A stretch of 64,000 bases of DNA from Amoebophrya sp. A120 (lineage: Eukaryota > Sar > Dinophyceae > Syndiniales > Amoebophryaceae): contig CAJINV010000016.1 of assembly GCA_905178155.1 (NCBI GenBank), forward strand, positions 496,001 through 560,000, read 5' to 3'. The position numbers were made by a program, and so were the translations under genes. Positions 34,001-43,335 of the stretch are shown in pieces. Position 1 is the first letter of the stretch. Each line of letters starts with the position of its first letter. The notes below the pieces were generated by a model. It was not told the DNA's origin. It made no database searches and worked only from the letters and a program-made list of their open reading frames with translations.

Positions 34001-34169
34001 GCCGTTGCCGGGCCATCTTCACCGCGTTCTTCGTGCGCAGGACGCACACATTCCTGATTTCGTCTGGATAGAAGTAGAGCAGGCGCGTCTCGTAGATGGG
34101 CAGAGCACGGACGTAGGAAAGATCCACCTTGTACTGTTTCTCGTCGTCCTCATCCCCGTTTTCAAACAT
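31021..34169 (-). CDS. Membrane protein with two predicted helices, unrecognised
   Basis: About 392 residues if it begins at the ATG at 34169 (MFENGDEDDEKQYKVDLSY). A charged N-terminal region is followed by hydrophobic segments LLTGVCLFVFGALFVFIDF and FGLALMGVAVMILWY, then a basic stretch (NKSKRMKEKM) and a soluble tail (LRDFKRQIFMVLNYYDNF, LAYLPITRDSVRAIVKLL) ending EEQAVIDAA. Exons: to 33885, 33611-33563, 33380-33198, 32862-32644, 32493-32381, 32212-32146, 31979-31921, 31816-31762, 31448-31374, 31094-31021. Four GT–AG introns (33381-33562, 32494-32643, 32213-32380, 31817-31920) and five introners fit in frame. Only 72 bp separate this ATG from the transporter's stop, and an in-frame splice (34191-34319) could instead make this the C-terminal part of that transporter. 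Confidence 0.7.
31100..31373. mobile_element. Introner, family A
   Basis: 274 bp between TGCCC copies. Joins GSGVG to SHADS near the C-terminus of the two-helix membrane protein. Confidence 0.92.
31454..31761. mobile_element. Introner, family C (diverged)
   Basis: 308 bp, flanks CGGCT and AGGCT. Ends TATCCGGGTGAAAAATG and an inverse with TTTACTTCGGATA. Joins AFEEA to SQSQM with one ambiguous residue. Confidence 0.82.
31980..32145. mobile_element. Introner, family G without clear target duplication
   Basis: 166 bp, ends TATCCTGTAAAAAAGTA and TACTTTTTCTTAGGATA. Flanks AAGGA and CGTGA do not match. Exact excision joins VKLLH to VLKLD in frame. Confidence 0.82.
32868..33197. mobile_element. Introner, family C (long, diverged)
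   Basis: 330 bp between AGTTC copies, longer than other family C copies. Joins TAATN to STMAA. It holds an internal TATCCTGAAATT resembling a second terminus, so it may be nested or rearranged. Confidence 0.85.
33617..33884. mobile_element. Introner, family A
   Basis: 268 bp, flanks CGACT and GGACT. Joins RFEES to DVGAI. Confidence 0.92.
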
Positions 34170-34241
34170 GGAAGCGCGCGCGGCGTTGGACTGGGATTTG
34201 CATTTCGATCTGCATCTTGTCTTACTTCTGCCTAACAAAGC

Positions 34242-37200
34242 TCATTTCAGATTCGAATCCTGCAAAAATCGATGACAGAAAATTCGATCATCCAAAATCC
34301 TGAACGAAGCGCTTTTTACCTGCGACGCCGTCACACTCGCCCTTCTGGAATCCCGGGCTTTTTTGTTCGACATGGACTGCGAGCCTGTGTCCTTTGCGGA
34401 ATCGATTAACTTCTTCACGTCCTTGGAGAGACTGTGGTTTTGCAGCTGCTATGCATTGCAAATATGTCTGGGTCTGGAAGGATGCGAAATTGTCATCCAC
34501 ATTTTGCATGACCCGTAACGTCTGTGATGCTGGTGCTAGCATCACAGATTTTTTGAGAGCTTCTTGATGCTAATTGCGCATGAGAAATGCCCTCTCCGCG
34601 TGCCAAAACCTGACTCCTCTTGCTGCTTATGCAACACAGATATTTTTAGAATCCGCAGACAGCATTACAAGTTCTACTCTTCCAGGCCCGGACATATTTG
34701 CAGTTGATAGCTGCGCGTACGCTTCCGGATCTTCACGCATCAGCTCCTGCTCCTTCTCGTAGATTTCGAACGCCAAATCCTCCAAATCCGTCCCCTATGC
34801 ATTGCAAATATGTCTGGGTCTGGAAACTTGTAATGCTAAAAGTGAATGAGAGGCCCACGGCAATACGGAGCCAAGCATGACAAATTTTTGGGCTCGTATG
34901 TGTTGCGTGTTCCGCATTTCAAATTGCGTTTTTGCATGACAGGTAAGAGGACCGCTTCGTGCCCATGCATCACAGATTCTCGAGTCATGTCAGATATGCA
35001 CGACAAATGTAGCAATCTTCCAGACCCAGACATATTTGCATTTGATATCCCCTGCGGCTGCTCGATCATGGATGCCGGCGCCTCGCAGACGTGCCCATAC
35101 AGTGGGTCGACTGCAGCGAGGCCTTTGGAATGTTCCACGGAGGCGTCCTTGATGTACTCGGACTGGTCCTGCTCGCGCAACGGGAACCAGAGCAGGTAGT
35201 ACACGGCGATGATGTAAAAGAGGAAGGGCACGTAGGAAGCGGAGGCCCGCATGACAATCAGGACCCCCTTCGTATCCTCAGCAAAAACTTCCCCTCCACC
35301 CCAGAGTTGTAATGCAAATGCACAATGACAGGAACGCTTGTAATGCGCATCCCCATGAAAGGCATTTCCACTCGTGATTTGGCATTTGTAATGCTGTAAA
35401 CAGGATAAGCGCATGGATTTGTAATGCCGCTGTCCTTTCCAACCAGAACTACACTGCGTACTGCAACCTGTCATGCGTGACTGCCAAAGCTTCTGGATTT
35501 GTGTTGCGAAAGCCTCATCTTGACTCTGGTGGGGGGACGTTTTTACCCAGGATACTTCGGCTGGCACTCCCCGTTCGGGCAGTCCTGCACCAAACCGTCC
35601 GGGGTTTTGTTCAGGTTCGGGTCGTAGCCGAAGTTTTGCATCAGGACGAAGGGGACAAACTGTGCGGGGAGCTCGAGGAATTTAGGAATGAAGCTTTTGC
35701 ACATCATGTACTGGGCTTCCCGTCGCTTTCCCGAGAGAAACTCGTCGTAATCCACCACGTCGTTCAACATGGAGTCAAACAAAAAGTGGCTGCCCTGCGC
35801 CAGACCCATGAAGACCGCCTGCATCCCGAGACTACTCATTTTGGCGTCGTACTTGAGGACGAAGCCCATGTTCAACCACACCAAAGCGTACAGGATCGCA
35901 CCCAGGAAGAAAGCGCGGAACTTCCCGATGCGGTTCGACAGCGGCTTCCAGAACGTGGGGACCGAGATATTGAGAGGAAAAATAAATCCCCCCTCCCCAA
36001 ATCGAAAGGGTATGCTTCCGAAAATTTGTGCTGCAGATTTCTGACCACAAATCCTGTCTGTCTTGCGAGACGGCAAATCCAGGCTCTCTGCCACTCTATA
36101 CGGGCGATTTGTAACGCTGTAAGGACTATAGGGCAGCCGTCTACCATGCTAGGCGCCTACACCAAAAGGCCCCTAACTAGGCTGGCTATCTGCGTGCGGT
36201 CCTCTACTGCAAAACAAATCTGATTTGTGTACGCAAATCGAGCATGACAGATTTCCTTTTCGATATGGGGAGGGGGGATTTTTCCTTTTGATACGAGATG
36301 ACCGCAACGAAGGCCATGCCCACCAGCACCGTGGCGATCGCAGAGCTCGCTTATCCTGTGTAAAAACGTCCCCACGCCATAGTTGTCATGCAACTCTGCA
36401 TGCGTAAAATGTTTCTCATGCGGAGCCCCATGAGAAGCGTTTTCTAATGCGGTTTTGAAATTTGTCATGCTCCAATCAGCATGAGCTACTAGATCTGTAA
36501 TGCTGCTGAACTTGCTCAAATAGCACTACACTACGCGTCCAAATTTGTCATGCCAAACAACCAAAGCTGTGAGATTTGCTTAGCAGATTTCCCATGTTGA
36601 CTCTGGTGTGTGGACGTTTTTACAACACAGGATATCGCTTCAAAATTGTTTTCGCCCACCAGCCAGGTCATCACATACGGGAGGACGATGAAGGGGAACC
36701 GCGCCCCGACCGCTTCGATGCACTCGGCGACTATCAAATGCAGAAATGTCTGGGTCTGGAAGAGTGTAAGCTTGTCATGCAGGTTTTTCATGACCCAGGA
36801 GGTCTGGAATGCGGGACCTAGCATGACAGAGTCTGAGAGGTCTCTACCATGCCTATCCTACATGAGCAACTTCCTCCAAACTTGGTCGAAACTGGACAGC
36901 TTTTGGCACTCATGCAACACAGATTTCTGCATGATTCGATTTTACCATGACAAGTTCCAACCTTCCAGGCCCAGACATTTTTACATTTGATAGCGACGAG
37001 GAGCAAGCGAAAGGGGGCGTTGAGCAGGGAGCTGATCATGTTCGGGATGATGTCGTTCGTTTTGAACTCGTATGCATTGCAAAAATGTCTGGGTTTGGAA
37101 GATTGCCAGGCTCGTCATGCATATTTTGCATGACTCCTGACGTTTGTGATGCATGCCCTAGCATCACAGATTTTGCGCGGCCTTCCTGATGCCTCTCCCG

Positions 37201-40200
37201 CATGAGAAATGCCCTCTCCACGTAGCACAAATTGGACTTCTCTTGCTGCTCATGCAATACATTTTTTTTTAAGAATCCAAAGACAGCATCACAGGTTCCA
37301 TCCTTCCAGACCACCGAAACATATTTGCAATGCATAACTCGTACGGCTCCACGCGTCGCTTGCAGCACTATCCTGAGCAAAAACGCCCCCAGACCAGAGT
37401 CAAGATGCGAAATCTGCTAGACAAAGCAGCCAGCCTTCGTTGTTCCGCATGACAAGTTTGGCCTCGTAGTGTAATCCTGTTGAGCTAGCTCCAGCAGCAT
37501 CACAGATCTAGCCCACTATGCTGGTTGGAGCATTACAAATTCCAACGCACGACTAGAAACAAAACGCTTCAAATGGGGCTCCGCATGACAAACATTTTGA
37601 GCATGCGGATTTGCATGACAATTATGGGGTGGCGACTTTTTTCCTCATGATAAGCACTCCTTGAAAAACTTCTTCTTCTTCAGTTGCGACCGCAGCTGCG
37701 TCTCCTTCTCAGTTGTGGTGCCGCGAATCTGGTCCTGCGGAATCCAAGTCGTGGAACCGAACAAAGTCTCCTTCAGTTCCGCAACGAAAATGAGGAAGTT
37801 CGCGCGCAGGGTTTCGTCCGACAACATCTCGCCAGTATGAGAGTACAGCACACCTCCCCCTCCCCCTCATTTGTATGGCATGAACAGCAATACAAGAGCG
37901 TCAGTCGGAATGCGAATGCAGGTTCTGCATCACAAATTTGTGCAAAAGTGTAGTGCTATTTGGGCCGCTGCCAGAACTTGTCATGCGAATAGTGCCAAGC
38001 GGCAACTTGTGAAAAATTTCCATTTCGTGTTTTGCATTACAAACGAGGGGAAATAGGGGGACGAGTTGTGCACTCTCATACCCGGTGTTCTGGGTGTAGA
38101 GGTAGTTCTCGGATAACCGGTAGTCCCGTTCGGGCACGGTCTGCAGAAAGTAGTAGAGCGGGAGGGAATATCAAATGTAAAAGCGTCTGGGTCTGGAAGA
38201 TTAGAACTTGTCATGCTAAATCTGAATGATGCAAAAATCTGTGTTGCGTGAGTACCAAAAGCTGTCCGCTTTTGACCAAGTTGAGAGGGAGTTTCTCATG
38301 CAGGAAAGGCATGATAGAGACCTCAAAGAATCTGTCATGCTGGGTCTCGCATTCCAGACGTCATGGGTCGTGGAAAACCTGCATCACAAGTCTTGCATTT
38401 TTCCAGACCCAGACATTTTTGCATTTGATAGGGAAAAGGAGAGCAGACCGAGGACCAACACGTTAAACCCGTGGGACAGACTATCGCAAGAAAAAACTGT
38501 TTCACTGTGAACTTGTGATGCAGAAAATGGAGCGCAGAACTATTTGTCTTGCTACACCTGCAAGACATTGGATTTTCAAGCGTGTTTTCCCGTGGGAAAC
38601 GCGCATGGCAAATCTTCTGTGTCATGTGTATACAAACTTGTGATGCGGTTCTTGCAAAATCATCACAGTGACACAGTTTTTTCGTTGAATACAGACAGCC
38701 GCTGTTCGCGGACCCGTCGCAGTCCGGCCCCCACTTCATCATCCCCACCATGGCCATGCCCATGATGGAAATAATTGTCCGCATCATGAACATGTATCCC
38801 CACAGGCGGTCGCGCTCCTTGTAGTGCGGCGTCAGTTCGTTCCCGAAGGCCTCCATCGGGAGCATGGTCAGGGTATCGGCTAACTTCGAAACGATGTGCC
38901 AGAACCCGAAGTAGAAGGCAGAAAAGGAGGAACCCAGATTCGGCGGAAAAAAACCCAGCACAAACGCGAGCGGGGTGAACCTTTTTTTTTGGGGGACGAA
39001 GATTATAAATGTTTTTTCTTTTTGGTTTTTTTTCCCGGAAAGATCATGTCAAGCAGGTAAACCTAATTTATGCACGAATTCATCAAATTCTTTGCTGGAC
39101 GAATGCAGTACAATAGTACTTGCTTACGCTAATATCCACGTAGAAGTGAGAAGTACCATACGGCGACTCGCAAGAACGGTTTTCTCCGCCCCTGTTTACT
39201 CACCCAGTTGTCCGTGATGCGCGCAAACCAGGGATCCGTAAACGCGTCGATGAGCACCCCTAAAATCATGAACATGCTCATGATGCCGATGTTTGCCTGC
39301 GGGTAGTCGTCCGTGTAAAATTTCTTCATGTACACCTCCTTGGAGAACTGCATGACGCGAAACTATCGCAGAGAAAAAACAAAAAGCAGGCAGGGCATGT
39401 AGTTTGTAATGCAAAAATAAATACACAGAAAAATCTGTCATGGGCGGATGCACATAGCATGCTGTTTAGGATACGCGCTATGTGCTGTTATCTTTGCATT
39501 ACAAATGTGCCCTGCCTGTTGTTTTAGATGTGTGATAGAAACCCCGCGATGCTCATGCCGAACAGAAAGATCGTCAGCCGCGGCAGCCTATCAAATGTAA
39601 AAGTGTCTGGGTCTGGAAGCATGCAACTTGTGATGCTGCGTCTGGATTCTACAAAAATCTGTATTGCATGAAAAGCAAAAGAGGTCCAGTTTTTTCCACG
39701 CCGAGAGGGCATTTCTCATGCGGTACAGGCATCAGGAAGCCCTCACAAAATCTGTGAAGCTAGGGCATGCATCACAGACATCAGAAGTCATGCAAAATGT
39801 GCACGACAAACCTTGCATCCTTCCAGACCCAGACACTTTTGCATTTGATACAGCCGGCCCTGCCGTTTGCCGTTCGCGTTCATCGTAGCGCCCCCCATCA
39901 GGTCTCCCTGCTGCACCCGCGAGTTTCGGTTGTCGAACTTGGCCGCAGGCTTATTGTGAGGAAAAATGCCCCCACCCCAGAACTTGGGAACATTTGTGTT
40001 GCAAACCTTTCCAATGGAACCGCTCGCCGTCTTGCATGTATCAGCATCACAGATCTTCAATCGTGAATAGCGAAAATTTGTATTGCAAAAGATCCCAGCA
40101 ACAGCGCCGTTTGTCATGCAAGCGATGCTGTATACGACTAGACTCCGCATCAAAAAGATTCATAGTCCTTTCATGCATGACAAAAAGTTTTCATTTGGAA

Positions 40201-40983
40201 ACCTCGCATCACAAATTACTACAACTTTCGGGGTGGGGGCATTTTTCATTTTGATAGGGGTACAGGTCGCTGTACGGAATCGCGGACAGGTTCACGCGGG
40301 AGGAGAGCTTGTACAGCTCCTGTTTTCTGGTCATCAGAGCGCCCTTGGAGGCCACGATATCAAATGTAAAAATGTCTGGGTCTGGAAGATTCATGCTGTT
40401 TTTGCATGACACAGAAGGTCTGGCACGGAAGCTCTAGCATCACAGGTTTCGAGAAGCCTCCGCAATGCCGAACCCGCATGAGAAATCCCCCATTTTGATG
40501 ACAGAATTGAGCAGCTTTTGCTACCTATGCATGAGAGATTTTTCTATGTTCGACAATGCGCATCACAAGTTCACATCCTTCCAGACCCAGACATTTTTCC
40601 ATTTGATACACGAGGTGCTTCAGCGACTCCGGAATCTCCTTCGAGTCCTCGTGCTCCGGCGGAGCGGGGTTGTATCCTGAGTAAAAACGTCCCCATACCA
40701 CTCAGAGTCAAGATGGAAAATCTGCTGGACAGATCAGCCAACTTTGGTTGTTTCGCATGACAAGTTTGTCCTCGTAGTGTAATCCTGTTTGGCTACTTTA
40801 GCAGCATCACAGATCTAGAACATCATGCTATTTCTAGCATCACGAATACCAAAACACGACTAGAAAAAGCTTCTCATGTGGCTTCGCATGAGACACTTTT
40901 TTGGCATGCAGATTTGCATGACAACTCTGGGGTGGGGATGTTTTTACTCAGAATAGTTTGCCTCCGCCCTTCATGGTCGGCAT
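34242..40983 (-). CDS. GPH/MFS_2-family cation:solute symporter
   Basis: A polytopic transporter of the glycoside-pentoside-hexuronide branch of the major facilitator superfamily; substrate unknown. Diagnostic motifs appear in family order: LIDAFTDPWFARITDNW then GRRKPFLRV (the D-TDP and GRR-P loop between helices 2 and 3), TPHYKERDRLWGYMFM (loop 4-5), and VVDYDEFLSGKRREAQYM in the second half. Hydrophobic runs such as LGLLSFSLPLYYFL, IATVLVGMAFVAVIS and PFLFYIIAVYYLLW are membrane helices. The ATG at 40983 encodes MPTMKGGGK. Sixteen introners and one GT–AG intron (38981-39156) yield about 734 codons to 34320. Beyond that the frame either reads on to TGA at 34242 or splices (34191-34319) into the next frame. 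Some exons are under 30 nt (37363-37337, for example). Plasma-membrane or vacuolar location is a guess. Confidence 0.87.
34450..34709. mobile_element. Introner, family A
   Basis: 260 bp between GCTGC copies. Joins EAYAQ to LQNHS in the transporter tail. Confidence 0.93.
34796..35047. mobile_element. Introner, family A (diverged interior)
   Basis: 252 bp between TCCCC copies. Joins EQPQG to TDLED in the transporter. Confidence 0.93.
35273..35554. mobile_element. Introner, family C
   Basis: 282 bp between CTTCG copies. Joins ECQPK to GVLIV in the transporter. Confidence 0.93.
35968..36293. mobile_element. Introner, family B
   Basis: 326 bp between CGAGA copies. Left end TATTGAGAGGAAAAATAAAT, right end CCTTTTGATA. 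Joins VAVIS to VPTFW in the transporter. Confidence 0.93.
36352..36634. mobile_element. Introner, family C
   Basis: 283 bp between TCGCT copies. Joins NNFEA to SSAIA in the transporter. A 53-nt exon separates it from the copy at 35968. Confidence 0.93.
36732..36992. mobile_element. Introner, family A
   Basis: 261 bp between GCGAC copies. Joins LLLVA to ECIEA in the transporter. Confidence 0.93.
37071..37336. mobile_element. Introner, family A
   Basis: 266 bp between ACTCG copies. Joins VEPYE to FKTND in the transporter. Confidence 0.93.
37369..37652. mobile_element. Introner, family C
   Basis: 284 bp between AGCAC copies. Joins FFKEC to CKRRV. Only a 27-nt exon lies between it and the copy at 37071. 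Confidence 0.92.
37836..38080. mobile_element. Introner, family D
   Basis: 245 bp, flanks GCCAG and CCCGG, an imperfect duplication. Ends TATGAGAGTACAGCAC and GTTGTGCACTCTCATA. Joins TQNTG to EMLSD in the transporter. Confidence 0.9.
38169..38430. mobile_element. Introner, family A
   Basis: 262 bp between GGGAA copies. Joins LLSFS to LPLYY inside a membrane helix. Minority orientation. Confidence 0.93.
38482..38691. mobile_element. Introner, family F
   Basis: 210 bp between CAGAC copies. Joins SGCL to SHGFN in the transporter. Close relative of the copy at 9077 in SLX1. Confidence 0.93.
39364..39537. mobile_element. Introner, family H (single copy, long hairpin)
   Basis: 174 bp between GAAAC copies. 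Ends TATCGCAGAG and GTGATA. Long inverted arms meet at GCAGGCAGGGCA and TGCCCTGCCTG, with paired TTTGTAATGCAAA. Joins SIAGF to RVMQF in the transporter. Confidence 0.88.
39589..39850. mobile_element. Introner, family A
   Basis: 262 bp between CAGCC copies. Joins RQGRL to PRLTI in the transporter. Minority orientation. Confidence 0.92.
39952..40256. mobile_element. Introner, family E
   Basis: 305 bp, flanks AGGCT and GGGGT, a poor duplication. Left end TATTGTGAGGAAAAATGCCC, right end GGGGGCATTTTTCATTTTGA. Joins SDLYP to AAKFD in the transporter. Confidence 0.88.
40358..40608. mobile_element. Introner, family A
   Basis: 251 bp between CACGA copies. Joins LKHLV to ASKGA in the transporter. Confidence 0.93.
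40673..40955. mobile_element. Introner, family C
   Basis: 283 bp, flanks GGTTG and GTTTG. It sits only 28 nt after the transporter's ATG and joins MKGGGK to PAPPE. Confidence 0.9.
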
Positions 40984-43335
40984 CTTATTTTGTCCTCAAG
41001 GTGCCTCTGTCTGTGTCTCAGTAGAGGGCGGTCACGGTGCACAAGAAGCTGAAAAATAGACACGACGTGGTCTCTAAGAATCTATCAATACTAGTCGCGC
41101 CCCGTGGGCTAGGTAGGTTGATTGGCTGCTGCAATGCCGTGGTCTACGGTGAAACAACTCTACAAAAGTGCCATCAATGTAGCTGCAGCATGATTCATTC
41201 TCTCGTATAACTCGGCTGAAATTCGATATTGATTCAGTGAGGTACTGTGACGGCCTGAATCAATGTGAAGTATCTTGAATTTGATATAATATATCAAATT
41301 CCTTCGGAGAGAAACAAACAAGCTGCTTCCATCTGAGTACGACCAAGAAAAAACATAGGTGAAGCCAACCCAACGGAAGCCGGTGGAAATCGTGAAAAGA
41401 ATAAAAAACTGCGCCTCATGATCACCCCTCCTCTTCTCTCAATTCAAAAAAAGAGACAGACGGCCAAAAGGAGAAATGCCTGCTGTTTGTCTGCTCTCTT
41501 CAGAAACACAAACCGCCCGTCTGTCTGATCTCAGAACGACTTTACGCCTGTGCGCTCTGGCTGCGCGTCAAGCCAAAGCTGAAAAGATTCAAACCAATAA
41601 AGGAAAAGGAATACTGCCAAAACGCACGTCGCCGCTGGCCCATACAAACCACAAGCCGCACCATGCCTTACTCACCCATGGGTGGGCACATGGGCCGGTG
41701 GATCAAGAAGCATAGCGGCAACCAACACGCCCGGCAAGGGCCGACACTACCAAAGGGAGCGAGGGCCGCGCCAGAGGTCGGTGGCCTCTCTGCGCATAGC
41801 ACCGGCTGAAGCGGCGGACTTGGCCGCCAAAAGCCTGCGCCAGGGCCCTCCCACCGGGCACTGAGGCGCCCTGCCTGTGGTGTGGGGGCAGCGGCAGCCG
41901 CGGCCGGCAGCCCGCCGGGCGCGCCGGTCCTTCCTTCGAGGCGGCCCGGTAGTGAAAAAACCAAACGAACTCGTGGGGGCGCTCGCTTTGGCGCGGCGGG
42001 CTGGCTTGCAACGATAAGGCGCGGCCGGGGGCCCCGCCCATGCCGGGGGCCGGCGGCCCGATGCTTCATTCTTCAGAAAGTCGCGGCAGATTGATTGCAG
42101 CGGCCGCATCGCACTCGGGACGCACTACCTCAATGTGGCCGCGGTTTGCGGCCCTGCATGCTGGAAGAGGGGACGGCGGGGCCCTGCGGCAAAGAAACCG
42201 CTACTGCCCCGCGGAATGATCCCCGAGCGAGTCCCCATATTGACGGCTCTTCCTGCTTTGGACGAGCTCCCTTATTCGGGGAGCCCGCCCGACCTTGCCC
42301 CCGCCCCCCCCCGCGGCATGCGGCGCGGCCGCGCCCGCCCGGGGCCTGAAAGTGGCGCACGCGTCGCGAATATGCGCCCGGGCCGCCACGTTCCTGGCCC
42401 ACCTCCCAGATGATGCGCGCCACGCTGCGCGGCGCAGCTTTCGCGCTGCCGTCCCAAAGCGGGCGCAGAGTATTCGCGCCCGTCCATCTGGCGAATGGGC
42501 TCCCCGCGCCATTAAGCACCTTCGCGAGCGCGCGCGCTGTTCCGTGTCGCAGGAACGCCACGCCACGACGAAAGTCCCACCCAACCCAAACACGCCCCGA
42601 GGGCGGACCCGGCTCCCATGCACACACTGCGGAGGGCGCTAAGCTTTCCCCTTCTATTTCTCTTGTTCCGTTGACATGTGAAAAAACAAAAACACCTCTC
42701 AGCACTGCGCTTGCTCCTGTGAAAAAAAGTCGAACATCAAGTACTTAAGATGCAGTGCAACCAGTGAAACTGCAGCCCCAAAAAAAATTCACCAGCACAT
42801 GGCATTTGCTTTTGATTCGACACCTTCTTGGAAGGCTACTTTTGACACAATTGCAATTGATTGAGAGAAAATCTTTTGAGGTTCTACATTTATTTCTTTC
42901 AAAAAAAGCGGGACAGGTATAGACAATTCACGCAATGCAGTTCTGCAGATCAACTCACGGCCAACAAGCCGTGGCCCTACAATCTACGAGCACGTAAGTT
43001 CGCCGACCACGGACAAAAAGTAACGTGAAGAAAAGACAGCGCTCAGGCCTTTTCTGATTTGCTTTTGCTACACAAGTTCATATTGGCCCACGACGCGGCG
43101 CCGCAATCTGTTTGTTTGTATGTACCTGCGTAGAGATAAGGTGGCAACGCGAGTCTATTCACCTATTTTCCTTTTGCCGAGCGCTGCTTCAAGAAAAAAG
43201 ACAAAAGCTTCATAGTTTGGGGTAAAGATGTGCTTGATAGAATCAATTACAATCGAAACGACAAACGAAACAAAATGCTGCTTGGACACCAGAACATCGA
43301 AAAAAATCCCCACAAGGAAGACCTCCCTTCCCCCG
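40984..43335. other. Intergenic, with GC-rich island
   Basis: GC-rich from about 41650 to 42650, flanked by ordinary or AT-rich DNA. Overlapping frames on both strands are compositional. No gene is supported. Confidence 0.65.

Noticed and set aside
38226-38510. Open frames repeating peptides such as NLPDPDIFAFD, QICLGLE and SGSGR
   Set aside because: They are translations of introner family A termini read through in any frame, not a protein repeat family.
31100-40955. Regularly spaced repeats resembling a CRISPR-like array
   Set aside because: The repeats are inverted element ends at the borders of coding exons, with irregular spacing and in-frame exons between them.
42130-42705. Minus-strand frame of 191 codons
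   Set aside because: Compositional frame of the third GC-rich island with competing frames on the other strand.
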